Positions 11,301-22,927 of a DNA stretch of 64,000 nucleotides are shown here, piece after piece; the first letter of the stretch is position 1; each line of letters starts with the position of its first letter. Source of the stretch: Symbiodinium natans (Eukaryota; Sar; Dinophyceae; Suessiales; Symbiodiniaceae). The translations under genes and the position numbers were made by a program. Location of the stretch: assembly GCA_905221605.1 (NCBI GenBank), contig CAJNDS010002296.1, forward strand, positions 58,501 through 122,500. Reading direction: 5' to 3'. The notes under the pieces were generated by a model. It made no database searches, was not told the DNA's origin, and saw only the letters and a program-made list of their open reading frames with translations.

Positions 11301-14300
11301 GCAGCTTTCTCATTCTTTTTGCGTGTCTGCCGAAACACCGTCGCCTGCTTGGATTATTCCGATAACTTTGCGATGCTTTGCAGCGTTTCCGATGGCAGAG
11401 CTGCGTCGTGCTTTTCTGCTAAAGGAAAAGAAAAGGGGGAGGGGGCATGATCCTGACCTCGATGATGATACTAACTATGCATGCAGCTAAATAACAACAC
11501 ATGGCATGCGAAGCATTGCAACATCTGAGAAAGCAGCCACGCAGCGAAAGGTTCGCGGCACACGGCCACAGGCAAAATGCACGAGAAGCAGCAGTGAATC
11601 TACGTAATGTCGTTGCGTCGAGTCGTCTGCCACGGTAGGCTAGCATGCAACAGTAGCAGCAGGTCCAAGAAGCACAAAAATGTAACTGCAACCGCACCCT
11701 TCCCCGAGTAGCCGCGCACAATGCACCTTCTTACCGACAGCAACAAACCTGAGCAGCCCGTACTGAAGAAGTAGCCACACAGTCGATGACGAAACCTGTG
11801 TCCCCAATCCATTAAGCAAAAAGCGAAAGCTCCGTAAATACGGAGCTCTGATCGTCCCGGAAACGAACCCACTTGGTTAAACCCCCAACCCTAAACCCCA
11901 AAACCTTAACCCTAAACCCCAAAAGTCTCAAACCCAAACCCCAAACCCGAAACCCCGAAACCCTGAAACCCTGAAACCCTAAACCCTAAACCCTGAAACC
12001 CTGAAACCTATACCCTACCTGGGAGCCCTGGGGCCTTCTGGCACGGAGTAGCCGGCCAGCTCCACGTCACAGGGGGCCTGGGCTGATCTTGGGAGACCAC
12101 GGGGTTTAGGGCTTAGGGCTTGGGGCTTAGGTCTTAGGGTTGGGGTTTAGGGTGTAGGATTTAGGGTTCAGGGTTGAGGGTTCAGGGTTTAGGGTTTAGG
12201 ATTTAGGGCTTAGGGTTTAGGGCATCAGTTTGTTGCCGCCCGCCAAGAGACCATCCACACTGCAGGTAGCAATATCGGGGACACAGACTTAGCCGTGAAA
12301 CGCCGGCCACGTCCTTTACCCAGCACCACACATGCCATCCAACCAAAATCAAAACAATCACTCGTATGGACCCAGGTGTAGCGCGTGAAACCATCAGGCA
12401 TCTCCCATGAGCTGTCCCCTCAACCAGAGTTGCACAGGCAGGCATCACCAAACACCTTCACACGTCCTAATCCTCCATGCCTGAACTTTCGGGGCAGCCC
12501 TAAACCCTAAACCCTAAACCCTAAACCCTAAACCCTAAACCCTAAACCCTAAACCCTAAACCCTAAACCCTAAACCCTAAACCCTAAACCCTAAACCCTA
12601 AACCCTAAACCCTAAACCCTAAACCCTAATGCAGACATACGATTTGAGCCTAGGGGCCGGCCGCTGGGTCATAATGGGAGTGGCTGGGGCGACGCGGTGC
12701 GTTTCCCGGATCACAGCCCTGGGGCAAGGCTTTGTGGGTTTAGGGTTTAGGGCTTAGGGTTTAGGGTCCTGCATAGAACCCTTTTTTGCAAGGGCCCAAA
12801 GGGCCCTTGCCTACTTAGTTTCGGGGAGAACTGCGGAATAACCACAGGATGTACAGCTCCAAGAAAAAACCATAATTGTAGTCCTCACTCGGCTGGGCTG
12901 CAAGGGGTCCCTTGTTGATGGAATCCTACTTGGAGATTCATGGTTACTGATAACCCCAATTATAAGTCTACTTTACTTATAGCCTACTTAGGAGACTTGG
13001 GGAAGCTTGGAAGTTCAGTCATAGTTGTGGGTTACAAGTTACAAGTGCCCTGAACCTTCATGTAGAGCACCCTTGCTTTGCCTGAGATAGGGCAGCTTCG
13101 ACTTCATGTTTGCGGCGATCTCCTCGGTGATGTCTCCCGAGCCTTGGGAATCAGCAGCTCGGGCGTCGACTTGATTTCGGAAGAGGGCGCGCCGAAACCC
13201 CCGAGACCTTAAGACCCTAAGCCGTAAACCCCTGAACCCTGAACCCTAAACCCTTAAACCCGAAACCCTCCCAAGATTCAGGGTTTTAGGGTTTAGTCTT
13301 TTACGGCTTAGAGCCTAGGGTTTTGGGTTTAGGGTTTCGGGCTTAGGCCCTTTGCTAAGGTAGATTTCAGGGACGTTTGTGAGATCAGCTACGTACCCGA
13401 ACGTGTGAACTTTGTAGCGGCTTTTGTCACAACCTGATATCGAGCTTTCCACAGCTTTGTCAAAGGAAGACCCCTAAACTTACAGCCCTCGAAGCCTCCC
13501 CTAAATCTCAATCCTAAACCCTAAGCCCGTCAACTGTAAACCCTGAACCCTTTTGCGCCAGGGCTCCCTGAGCCTAAACCCTAAACCTTAAACCCCAAAC
13601 CCTAAACCCTAAACCTTAAACCCCAAACCCTGACCCTTAAAAGTTAAACCCCAAACCCTAAACGGCAGAAAGGGCTTGGTCTCGTGCAACTAAGGCCATC
13701 ACCGAGCACTTCGCGAAGTTCTTTCCTTAGGATCTCCTGCTTCTCCGGGTTCATAGCGAGGTAGAGGAGATTCCAGCTGATTACCTGAAGCTTAGGGTTT
13801 AGGGCTTAGGGTTTAGGGTTTAGGGTCGCACTCGCACAAGGTTCATGGATTCAAGTCAGGCTGGCAAGGGCTTAGGATTTAGGGATTCAGTCGTTTGCCG
13901 AAAAGATCTTTATGTGTCGCTCTCTCTTCTACGTCAGAAGCTTAGGTGCAGGGCTCCGGGGTTCAGATGGTTACCTGACGTTGAGGTTCCAGGGCCTGTG
14001 GGTTCACTTTGATTTCTTGAAGTTTGGGGTTTAGAAAGGTACACCCCCCTATTCTTGGGAAGCGCCCATCGGGGGTGTATGTATGTAGGGTGTAAATAGG
14101 GGGCCCAAAAACAGTGAACTGTTGATGCACGCATAAACCATCCAAGACACTGGGTTCTCAATTTTGGGTTTCTTACTCGCTCCCGCATAGCTGACCAATG
14201 TGATATGTAGCTGGACTCTCCCCTTAAGCTAGGTTCTCGTGAAGGAGCTTCATTCAAGCTCCCTTCTTAAGGGAGGCTCAGTTCCTGCCTTTATTGCTAA

Positions 14301-17300
14301 CTACAAATCACTACCTACAAAACAAGAGCCCCCTCAAGGGAAGCCAGGTGCGGAGGTCGTGGTGTCGATGCCGGCCAGCATCACGCTCGCAGCGACCTCA
14401 AAGGGCCGAGACGCGAAGCCCTACAGCCCAGGCTTCTGGGGCTCAGGGCTTGGTGTTGTACATCTAGGGCTGTTAATGTTAGGGTTGAAGATTTGGGCCT
14501 AAACCCTAAAGTCTATAGCACATCGTCACACCCTGTCAGTTTCAGCTAGCACCATAAAAGCAACTGGTAATGGCAAAACTGCACCCTAAACCCTACACCC
14601 TACACCCTACACCCTAAACCCTAAACCCTAAACCACCCAACAGCTTGATTTCTTCTTTCAAACCCTGCGCCGCCTCCTTGATGCCCTCCACTGGAATGCT
14701 CTGGCGGCCAATGACTCGCACGATGTAGGGCTTCGTGTCCGCCGGCGTGTCCTAATCAGGGTTTAGGGTTTAGGGTTTGGGGTTTAGGGTTTAGGGTTTA
14801 GGGTTTAGGGTTTAGGGTTTAGGGTTTAGGGTTTAGGGTTTAGGGTTTAGGGTTTAGGGTTTAGGGTTTAGGGTTTAGGGTTTAGGGTTTAGGGTCAAGG
14901 GAGTACGACTGGTACCCCTAAGGTGGCACCCTTGGGTTTTGGGGGCCCTTTTTAAAAGATCCTCTAAGGGAATATCAGGGCCATACTCGGAGTATGTTGA
15001 GGGGAGCCTTTAAGGGTACAACCTGGAGGGTGCGAGACTTCATCCCTTGATCCAAAAGCATGGAAGACAGGATGTTCTAAGGCCTCAAGTGCCTACTTGG
15101 CAGTTCAGGGTACTTTACAACCCCAATTATAACTGTACTTATAAGCCCCCGAAGCCCCCCTAAGTAGGTCATGCGTAGATTTCTAGTTGTGGTGAGAAGT
15201 ACCCATGAACCTCCAAGTAGTCGCTCGGTGCTTGAGCTTGTTGTAAAGACAAATCCAGGGTAGTGTTTTGGAGAGTGATTAGGCTTTCATTCCCCTGAGG
15301 GTGAAGAAACTAGTAACTTATGTGAAGAGCTGAAAGCAAGACGTACGGCAACAAACCCAACTCTGAATGTTCTGTAGGTCCTGCCATACGAACCCAAAAC
15401 TACCCCAAACAAAAAAATGCCAAAGTTATGAACCAAAGCCCCTGCAAACCCTAAACTTCCGACCATGTACCTTGGCGCTCAAGGGGGGGGGGGTTCTGCA
15501 AGCACTGTCTAGGTTAAGGGTTTAGGGGACATGAAGCCATTAGCGTCTTCCACCAGGCAGCATGTTTCAGCCCTTTTTCACCCAAAACCCTACAGCCCTA
15601 CAACCCTACACCCGAAACCCCGAAAAGTTCTCCCCGAACAAAAAGGAGCTCCCAAGCCGTTCAGGCTCCAGAGACCAGTAGCATGGCTCACAACAGAGGT
15701 GGGCATGTACAAAAGTAAGGTTTAGGGTTCGGGGTTGCTGTTTTTTGCTACCCGCTTCTGGCTTAGGGCTTACACGCTTTCTTGTCCGGCTTGCTCACGT
15801 GCCAGGGCCCCCACCCCTTATCCAAAGTGGTTTAGGGTTTAGGGTTTTAAACCCTCAAACCCGAACCCTACCTAAACCCCAAACAACACACAGCTCACAA
15901 ATCAGCCTGATGACTCCCAAAAACGCCTAGAAGACCGTAGAACAGCGCGTTCTTGAAAACCAAAGCAGAAGAGTGTTTCTAAGAAACCCGAGCAGAAGAG
16001 GGTTTTCAAAAACCCTAGCCCAAGAGTGCTGTCAAAAAACCCTAGCAGAAGAGCCTGTTTTGTTGTTTTGTTTGTTTCAACCCTCCTCCAGGAGGAGTCT
16101 CCAAAACTCCCCCCCCGTGTCCTTGAACTTCTCCAGCGCCTCCTCGAGCATCTGGCAGGAGTACTCGTAGCTCCGGTGCCAAGATGCCTTGAACCTGAGA
16201 GCGACTTCAGAAGCTAAGCCCTGAAGCCTAGCTTGTCTTGAAACCGGACTTGTAGACCCTAAACCCTAAACCCTAAGCACTAAGCCCTAAACCCTAAACC
16301 CTAAACCCTAAACCCTAAACCCTAAACCCTAAACCCTAAACCCTCATCTCCTCTCTCTCCCAGGCATTCGAAACATCAAGCCGGCCAGGGATAGCTCTCC
16401 TAATCTCCAAATTAAGGCATCTTCTGCAACATTCTGAAGATATGGTTGATGCATATGTCCTAGATCACACCAGGGATCCGTAGTGAGGTGCTCGTGCGAT
16501 ATTGGAACTTTTGGGTAGGCGATGGGACACCGGTACTCCACAAAGGGTGGGTTCTTTGGGCCTACAGGGTTCAGAACGAGGGAAATGGGTTTAGGGCTTT
16601 GGGGCTAAGGGTTTGGGGTTTAGGGTTTTATGGGGAACTTCTCCACGATATCATGAGGGTTTCCGGGCCCCAAAACTACCAGCTTTGTTTCAACAGTTAA
16701 CTCACCAGATTTGACTGCCCCTAAACCCTCTCTCCGAACACCCAAGCTACACGCTATCCCAAGAGCCTCAAACCCTGAAAAGCCCGAAACCTGCAAACCC
16801 TGAAAACTCTGAAGCCCTCAACCCTTCGACCCTTAAACCCCAAAAACCCTGAAATTCCTGAAAAAGTGTGCCGTCCCAAGGGGAGTCCCACTGAATCCAG
16901 AGATTCCCGAATCGAGGCACTTCTTGTTCAGGGGATGATTCCGGAAGATGCCCATCTTCAGATGGGGCTGGAAGACGGAAGTTCCCATCATGCCTCGGCT
17001 ACAGGGCTTTTTTGGGGCTTGGTTTTCTAGGGGTTCTGTTTTTGGACCCTTAAGTAAGGTTGTACCCTTGGGTTTTGGGGACCCTGTTCGGATAGTAGAA
17101 GGGCCATATTTGGAGCCTTTGAAGGGGAACCTTGAGGGGTACAACCTTAGGAGTAGGAGTCTTACTCCCTTGAGGTTTGGGGGGGGTTCAGGGCTGGTTC
17201 TCTCGGTCCCCCTACGGCCTGTTTAAAGGTCTATACTTAGGCCTTTGAGGGGTTTGGGGGGGTTCCTGAAAGGGTGTGGGGTTTAAGTGTTTAGCGCTTG

Positions 17301-20300
17301 TATTCGGGGTGGTTTTAGGGTTTAGGTTTTAGTGCTTCTCCCCAAACAGTGCTTGCACAATGGGGTTCTTACGTTCAGAGTAAAGGAATTGGTTGCCGGC
17401 CGCAACGGCGCACGCGGCGGTGGGGCGGTTCGATGCTCCCGCCGTGGTTTCGCGCGAATTCCGTTGCGTTTCGATGCTCCCGCTGTGGTTTCGCGTGAAT
17501 TCCGGCCTCTCGTGGCCTCTTCAGGCCTCTTCTGGCTCCCGCTGTGGTTTCGCGTGAATTCCGGCCTCTTCTGGCTTGCTCCATGCAGCCTCTTCTGGCC
17601 TCTTCTGCGGGGGCCACTTAGGTTGCGGGCCGTAACGGCGCACACAGTGGGGCGGGGCCTTCGTTTCGACGCTCCCGCTGTGGTTTCACGTGAATTCCGT
17701 TGCGTTTCGATGCTCCCGCTGTGGTTTCGCGCGAATTCCGTTGCGTTTCGATCGCGCGAATTCCTGCCGCTTCTGGCATCTTCTGAGGGGGGCCACGTAG
17801 ATTGCGGGCCGCATTTTTCGAGACCTCTTCTGGCCTCCTTTGGCCTCTTCTGGCCCTCCTCACTGTTTGCGGCATAATTGGGTTCTATATACTTGGCCCT
17901 TAAAGGGTTCCCTGTAAACAGCTGCGGTAGTCTGGCTATACCCCATCTACTATAGCTTTTGGGTTGCAGTCACCTCATGCTGATTCTAACCTGTTGAGGG
18001 TTTAGGGTTTAGGCCTACTCTGGCTACCCCTTGTAAGAATTTCGGCAGGGCAGCGGAAGACGTCAACGGTGTTCTGCACAAAGTCCAGGTCCTCCGGCCT
18101 CTCCGACAGGTACATTCTTCGTTTGTTCGACAACTTGCGTGTTAAGCCGAAATTGAACCTCGCAGAAGGGGACGTCGTCTTCATCTGCGTCCCGTAGAAG
18201 AGTGCACTGAACATGTCGAACGCCAGGCGCCTTCTTTGCATGGTGGGGAGACCCCAAGCTCTAGGGGATAGAGGGTCGAGAACTTTTGGGTTGCAGGCTT
18301 CAGGGGGGCTAGGATCTTGTGCTTCGTCGCGGCATTGACCATGACCCTAAACCCTAAACCCTAAACCCTAAACCCTAAACCCTAAACCCTAAACCCTAAA
18401 CCCTAAACCCTAAACCCTAAACCCTAAACCCTGAACCCTAAACCCTAAACCCTAAACCCTGAACCCTAAACCGCCTTGGAGGGTCTGGGGCCAACTCCAA
18501 CTCTCGGAGCTTGTGAGCCTGGAGAAAGGGGGCATGACGGACGTGACTACTAGGCATCGGCACCCTCAGGGCATCCTCAAAAGGCCTTGGCCCTCTCAGG
18601 TCTTAGCCCTCAAGCCGAACCAGAAGGGAACCTTTGTTGAACCCAAACCGTAACCTTAAACCCGAAACCCCAACAAGCACCCAAAAAGGCACCCTAGCCC
18701 TAAGAACCCAAACCCTAAAAAGCGGTAAAAAATAACCCCAAGCTCTAAATCCTTTCTTGCCTCAGGGCTCCTCCCCAACTCGAAAAAACCCTAAACGTTA
18801 AACCCGAGGGGCGTCGTGAACTGCTGCGGCTCTTTGGCGAATGTCGGCATGTGGGGAGAGGCCAGCTTCGTGGCCTGTTGCTGAGTTTTGGAGGGGTTTG
18901 GGGTTTTGGGGGTTTGGGGTTTTGGGGGTTTGGGGTTGGGGGGTTTGGGGTTTGGGGTTTACAGATTTACAGGTTTGCGGGTTAGGGTTTGGGATTGATT
19001 GTTTTTTGGCCACCCGTCTCGCTGACCTGCTCGGGGAGCCACTCCGCCGGGAACAGTCGAGGTTTGATGTAGCCGTGTTTGGAAGAATTCTCCTTCTCCC
19101 CCGCAACTCTTAGAGCCACGCCCTACAACTCCACCAAAGCACCCTACACCCGAAACCCCAAGTACCACCAAGTAAACAAAGGGCCCGCGTGAAAACAGGG
19201 GAAGATGTCGGACGTTCTGAAGCTCTCACTATGGGTCGGCCCGCTTTCCGTCTACTACTTAGAGGTTCAGTGCATGGTACTTCGTAACCCAGTAATAACT
19301 CACTTATAACCCAATTATAACCCTGTTGGGGTACCTACGGGGCTGAGATGTGGGTTATGACTACACCTATAATGGGTTCCTAAGTGCCCTGAAGCTCCAA
19401 CTAGCCCATCCTGACTCACAACTCCACCCCGAAGACTCAACCACGTACACGGCAGACATGGGGGGGTTTCCCAAAGTCGGGGCACCTTTTTGGCAGCGGG
19501 AATCGTACTATTTGGGGTTTATATATTGGGGTGGTCCCCCTATTTTCGTACCACCCCAAATGGGGTGGAGGGTCTAGAGGCAGATGTGGGCCTGCATGCT
19601 GCTCTCAGTGTGTAGTTCGTTAGGTTGCTCATGCGCGCAGCGAATTTGTCGGGTTCTTCAATCGTGTTTTGGGTTGTAGGTATTGAGGTTTAGAAAAAGT
19701 TGTGTCAGCGGCTGCTGAAAACTAGCTCACACCATAGGCCCGAAAATCTAAATTTTGAAACCCCAACCTCAAAATCCTAAACCCTAAAGCCGAATGCAAA
19801 ATCCTAAAACCCTCAGCCAGCGAACTGAGTGGAATGGGCCAGGACCAGTGCCAACTACCACAATATTCCCGTTAACTTTAGGGTTTCGGGTTTAGGGCAA
19901 CCGGTCAACGTGAAGCCCGAAACCCGAAAGCCCTTGACCCTTTTCCCCCTATTATAGGGGCCTCAACAATTAGAACAGAATTTTCGGGGGATATTATGGT
20001 CTAGCCATAAAGGGACCATAGGGGAATGCTACTAGTCATTTCTCCGACCCCCTACAGTACCCTGTAGTACAACTCCCGGCCTCGTTGATGTAGGGAAGGT
20101 AGGAGCGCGCCGTCTTCGGGCCGATGATGTCCTCCTGCACCTCTCATGGCCAGCCGCAACAGAAAGAGATGAACCAGCAATCAATATTTCTAGTTGCCCC
20201 GAGTACCCTGGGCCAAACAAGGTGAACGCCTTGCAATTGTGGTAGGATTATATCTACCCGAAGAGGTTAAAGGTCAAATACTCAGCTACTAAGTATTTGT

Positions 20301-20518
20301 CCTGCTGGAGATGCATCCTTAGAGGTGTTGAGCTTTAAGGTTCAGACCGCAGGGTGGAAGGACGCCGGCAGACCTGGAAAGCAAAAGGACCTTGAACTCC
20401 TTACTATACCCTGAACCCGAAGTCCTAAGAGTTCAAGCGGAGGCACCGCCATGCGGACGTTCCTCCAAGGCTCCCCACGGCCCGTGAAGCCGAGGTAGAC
20501 GTGCTTCTCGTGCTCCTC
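8400..20518 (-). CDS. Cytochrome P450 monooxygenase, main body (C-helix to C-terminus)
   Basis: This is a heme-thiolate monooxygenase; its substrate cannot be told. Exons that join in frame: 20518-20447 (C-helix GEPWRNVR), 20140-20081 (IGPKTARSYLPYINE), then less certain pieces near 19580-19680, 18241-18002 (LAFDMFSALFYGTQ; PEDLDFVQNTVDVF), 16170-16060 and 14752-14640. Then 14396-14352 (I-helix AGIDTT), 13784-13697 (VISWNLLYLAMNPEKQE), 13142-13082, 12718-12658 (ExxR as ETHR), 12077-12035 (CDVELAGYSVPEG), 10678-10623 (PVGFNVFSVQNNPKYVE), 10304-10233 (PERW motif as FKPERW), 9823-9763 (heme loop FSFGARMCLGG) and 9205 to about 9140 (RVADLELSVAIARIL). A C-terminal piece (RDWRISVPAGQPSW) lies at about 8530-8410. 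Donors are mostly GC, with GT and GA. All P450 signature motifs are present in order, so the gene looks functional. The sequence resembles mitochondrial or CYP11/27-type P450s. Its N-terminal exons lie at 24505-26042, beyond a TMEM144 gene. Confidence 0.85.
8638..8700. repeat. S1 SINE-like motif, partial
   Basis: ggcacccgcgcagctg followed by a CCAATCAGCGGGAATCC-like block. Better copies are at 18998-19080, 50362-50455 and 63465-63545. Confidence 0.45.
8794..8910. mobile_element. T1 hairpin element
   Basis: Ends cttggaggttcatggg and ccctgaacctcc; CACAATTATAA core. Confidence 0.65.
9199..9762 (-). other. P450 GC-AG intron after the heme loop
   Basis: The exon ends TTGGGAG, followed by GCCCG at the intron start. 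The next exon starts GCCGC at 9205 after AG. The junction restores CLGGRVADLE, the normal P450 sequence after the heme cysteine. The intron runs from 9762 down to 9206 and carries no telomere-like array. Confidence 0.7.
9888..9992. mobile_element. T5 element in P450 intron
   Basis: Lies in the 409-nt GT-AG intron (10232-9824) just before the heme-loop exon. Confidence 0.55.
10733..10880. repeat. CCCCTAAA octamer array
   Basis: About 15 copies of an 8-bp variant (CCCCTAAA, with CCCCGAAA and CCCCTACA), distinct from the 7-bp type, in a P450 intron. Confidence 0.9.
10930..11050. repeat. TA/GTATATA simple repeat
   Basis: AT-rich dinucleotide-type repeat in a P450 intron. Similar tracts are at 52518-52570 and 54647-54790. 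Confidence 0.9.
11240..11880. other. Unique-looking block inside a P450 intron
   Basis: About 640 bases without telomere-like repeats lie inside the 1356-nt P450 intron (12034-10679), bounded by TTTAGGG at 11165-11235 and CCCTAAA from 11880. Open frames exist on both strands, but none has clear coding character. It may be an old insertion. Confidence 0.35.
12498..12629. repeat. CCCTAAA array inside a P450 intron
   Basis: Nineteen nearly perfect heptamers in the 580-nt GC-AG intron (12657-12078) between the ExxR exon and the CDVELAGY exon. The coding strand reads TTTAGGG. Confidence 0.95.
12926..13066. mobile_element. T1 hairpin element in P450 intron
   Basis: Fills much of the 363-nt GC-AG intron (13081-12719) just upstream of the ExxR exon. 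Ends ctacttggagattcatgg and ctgaaccttcatgtag. Confidence 0.7.
14758..14895. repeat. TTTAGGG array
   Basis: About 19 heptamers directly upstream of the P450 exon near 14640-14752. Confidence 0.95.
14900..15055. mobile_element. T7 element
   Basis: Shares CACCCTTGGGTTTTGGGG and AAGGGTACAACC with a second copy at 17020-17185. Ends are inverted (AAGGGAGTACGACT / AGACTTCATCCCTT). Confidence 0.6.
15093..15221. mobile_element. T1 hairpin element
   Basis: Ends ctacttggcagttcaggg and catgaacctccaagtag around a CCCCAATTATAACTG core. Confidence 0.7.
16254..16344. repeat. CCCTAAA array
   Basis: About 12 heptamers with a few CTAAG variants, in a P450 intron. Confidence 0.9.
17395..17870. repeat. GC-rich minisatellite in P450 intron
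   Basis: Interleaved copies of a TCGATGCTCCCGCTGTGG + TTTCGCGTGAATTCCG unit and GGCCTCTTCTGG runs. It creates long open frames on both strands (up to 181 codons) that are not genes. Confidence 0.8.
18342..18475. repeat. CCCTAAA array
   Basis: About 18 heptamers, with CCCTGAA variants near the right end. Confidence 0.95.
18998..19080. repeat. S1 SINE-like motif
   Basis: Poly-T, then ggccacccgtctcgctgac, then an agccactccgccgggaac block. On minus it ends in a short A-run, as a retroposed element would. Confidence 0.5.
19254..19404. mobile_element. T1 hairpin element
   Basis: Longest T1 copy (about 150 bp), with two CCCAATTATAA-type core segments. Confidence 0.65.
19949..20052. mobile_element. 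T5 element
   Basis: ATTATAGGGGCCTCAACAAT start, CCATAAAGGGACCATAGGGG centre, CTCCGACCCCCTA end. In a P450 intron. Confidence 0.6.
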
Positions 20519-21142
20519 CTGGGTGCCCGGAGAAGGCTTTTAGGGTTCAGGGCTTAGGGTTTGGGGTTTCGGGTTGAGGGTTTGGGGTTTGGGGTTTAGG
20601 ATTCAGGGTTTAGGGTTTGGGGTTTAGGGTTCGGGGGTTAGGGGTTTCGGGGGCCACAGGGTTTGCGAAGTTGGGGCAGCGGGCATGCCTAGTTCGTTTG
20701 GTTGCTTGGTGTCCTTCGGTTCCGGCGATCCAAACCACAAAAGTTGGTCCACCCAAAAGCAACTACATTGGAGTTTAGGTAGAACTTCAGGACTTTGGTG
20801 TAGGGTTTGGGTCTTCAGGCACAGGGGGACCACCCAGCACTTCGGTCCTGAACCCTGAACCCTGAACCCTGAACCCTAAACCCTAAACCATAAACCCTAA
20901 ACCCGAAACCCTCTAACCCCTCTAACCCCTCTAACCCCTAAACCCCTAAACCCCTAAACCCCTCTAACCCCTAAACCCCTAAACCCCTAAACCCCTAACC
21001 TAAACCCTAAACCGTCCCATTCTTCAGTTGGGCTTCTATGGTACGTTCTTGCTACAAGTCTTGATCCGTTCTAAAATGGGCTTTTGATGAAACTTCTGGG
21101 GAGACCCGGGTGCCAAGTAAGCAGTCACATGACATGGGCAAC

Positions 21143-21243
21143 TTGGGATGTTCCCCCTTAGACTAACAGTCCTTAATCGGGATTATAATAGGGGGTAGAA
21201 AAATCCCTATTAAGGACTGTTGGTACAACGGGGCACATCCCAA
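21143..21243. mobile_element. T3 hairpin element
   Basis: Starts tgggatgttccccctta and ends ggggcacatccca. Internal ACAGTCCTTAAT / ATTAAGGACTGT pair. Confidence 0.75.
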
Positions 21244-21341
21244 TGGGCAACCTTGAAAAAACAACCTTCCACACAATCCCGATCTTCCTAGTCGCGCTAC
21301 TTCTGTGTGCAAAGCTCTTTCTACAAAAGTCGTCGCCCTAC

Positions 21342-21342
<1 letters not shown>

Positions 21343-21385
<43 letters not shown>

Positions 21386-21398
21386 AAAAAAAAAAAAC
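21343..21398. repeat. C-run joined to A-run
   Basis: About 33 C followed by about 22 A on plus. A similar junction is at 41595-41660. Confidence 0.95.
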
Positions 21399-21689
21399 AA
21401 CAACGGCAGGGTGGTGCTCAGCATGCGGTCAAGTGTCGGCCCACCTTTTGACAATCCAGATACTGTCGGCCCCCCCGACTGGGTACATACCCTCATTTCC
21501 TCAGCAGCTGCGCTCTTAGAAGGAACCCGCTTTCTCGGAAAATCGATCATGAGCAGAGCAGTCCAGCGTTCGAAGCTGCGGGCGTCTTCTTCAGGCTTCG
21601 GGCCCAAAAACTTGGGTATCCCTCCCTTGACATGCGACTACCCCAAGCCCAGGTACCTATTTTAGCGGCTACTTGAACCCTGAACCCTA

Positions 21690-22640
21690 GGCACCCCAAC
21701 ATTGTGGACTTGGGCCCCTAGCAGGTTTGCCAGGAAACCCCAACTTGAGATCACATCCCCGGTTGCCTTCTCAGGCCTCAATGCTTGCCGTGGCTCGGTA
21801 CATCTGCATGTACCTCAGATATGGGGTGAGATGGAAGTTCTCACAGGGGTTCATTCTCCCAACCTACGAGGATCGCAGGTGCCAAGAAAGCATTCAGAGC
21901 ATCGGACCCCAGAATTGCACCCTCTGGCCATGAGGCCCGTACTTGACTGAAGTCCTACAGCCCCATAGACCTGCAGAGAAAAGGAACACGGAAAACACAA
22001 GCGCGACACACTCGGCACAACCAGACTGTTGATCCGTGAATGCCAGCGTGCGCCAGAGCAAAGGCCTCTCTCAATCCCCGTGTGTGAAAGCGGAGGGCAC
22101 AACCAGCCAAAGATGGCACATGAGATGCCCCCCTCCCCTGTACATCCGGTGTTCCGGAACCTGGAAATGACAGGTGCAACCTGGTGGAAAACATGGCAGT
22201 GCTGTGCGTTTGGCAAAAAGCGCAAAAGCGCAGCACTGCCAGGGATTGATTGTGGCGATGCAAAGGCTCTCGGCTTGAAGCATCACTGTACAAGTTGCAA
22301 GGGCCAGAGTGAGAAAAGCTCCTTTGAATTGGCAGGTCCTGTGCTGATGAAAGCCTGGGTGATGGAAGCTGGTTCTGAGTCGGGGCAGCATGCCAGAAAT
22401 CCGTTCAGCACAGGCACCTGCCGCAGAATGAGATATGCCTGCTTCCACGCAAGCGATCGGTTCATCCTCCTGGCAGGTCCTGACATTGCGAAGGCCCACC
22501 CAGGACAAAGCCGTCCTTTGGATAAGCTAACGATCCAGGTGCTGCTTCGAAAAGCAGCAATTTCAGTGCAGGGCGTGTGCCCGCAAGTGAAAGATGCACC
22601 AAGAGGGCAGAACATGCACAAGACCGGCTTGCTAGATGGG
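21690..22640. other. Repeat-poor block, no gene assigned
   Basis: About 950 bases with no telomere-like repeat, between the last main-body P450 exon and the TMEM144 3' end. Overlapping frames on both strands stay open (up to 207 codons on plus), but none resembles a known family or shows splice-like structure. The block may hold the missing P450 B-C exon or be intergenic; I could not find that exon. Confidence 0.35.
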
Positions 22641-22927
22641 AATTCGGGTTGAGGGCTTCGGGATGCTTATAGGGTTCAGGGTGATAGACACAAGGATTTC
22701 CATCGAGCTCCGTGTCTCGCGAATCCAAGGCATCGGTCTGAGCCTTGGGAAAGAATTTAACGGACAACTACCTCAGACTCTCAAAATTGGGAGTCGTCGA
22801 AAATCCTCGAAACTCGAGTGCCTCGGTCTCCAAAGGGACTCCAAAGTCGAGGTTCCTCTACTTGAGAAAGCACACCCAAGCTGCGAGGAAGCCCTCTCTT
22901 CAGGAGTCTCGGCAGTCTTGAGGCTTC

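Noticed and set aside
13375-13460. Minus-strand piece LWKARYQVVTKAATKF as a P450 exon
   Set aside because: It lies inside the intron between 13697 and 13142, whose flanking exons already join in frame (VLGDGSGDITEE).
16344-16541. Minus-strand frame LIWRLGELSLAGLMF as a P450 exon
   Set aside because: Its position would duplicate the region encoded at 18002-18241, and no fitting junction was found.
17332-17877. 181-codon plus-strand open frame
   Set aside because: It is produced by the GC-rich minisatellite; the peptide repeats the DNA unit.
18841-19171. Phage, bacterial or CRISPR-like repeats
   Set aside because: Repeat-spacer regularity is absent; these are low-complexity and dispersed eukaryotic repeats.
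22029-22652. 207-codon plus-strand open frame
   Set aside because: Other frames on both strands are equally open, no family resemblance is seen, and every supported gene is on minus with short exons.
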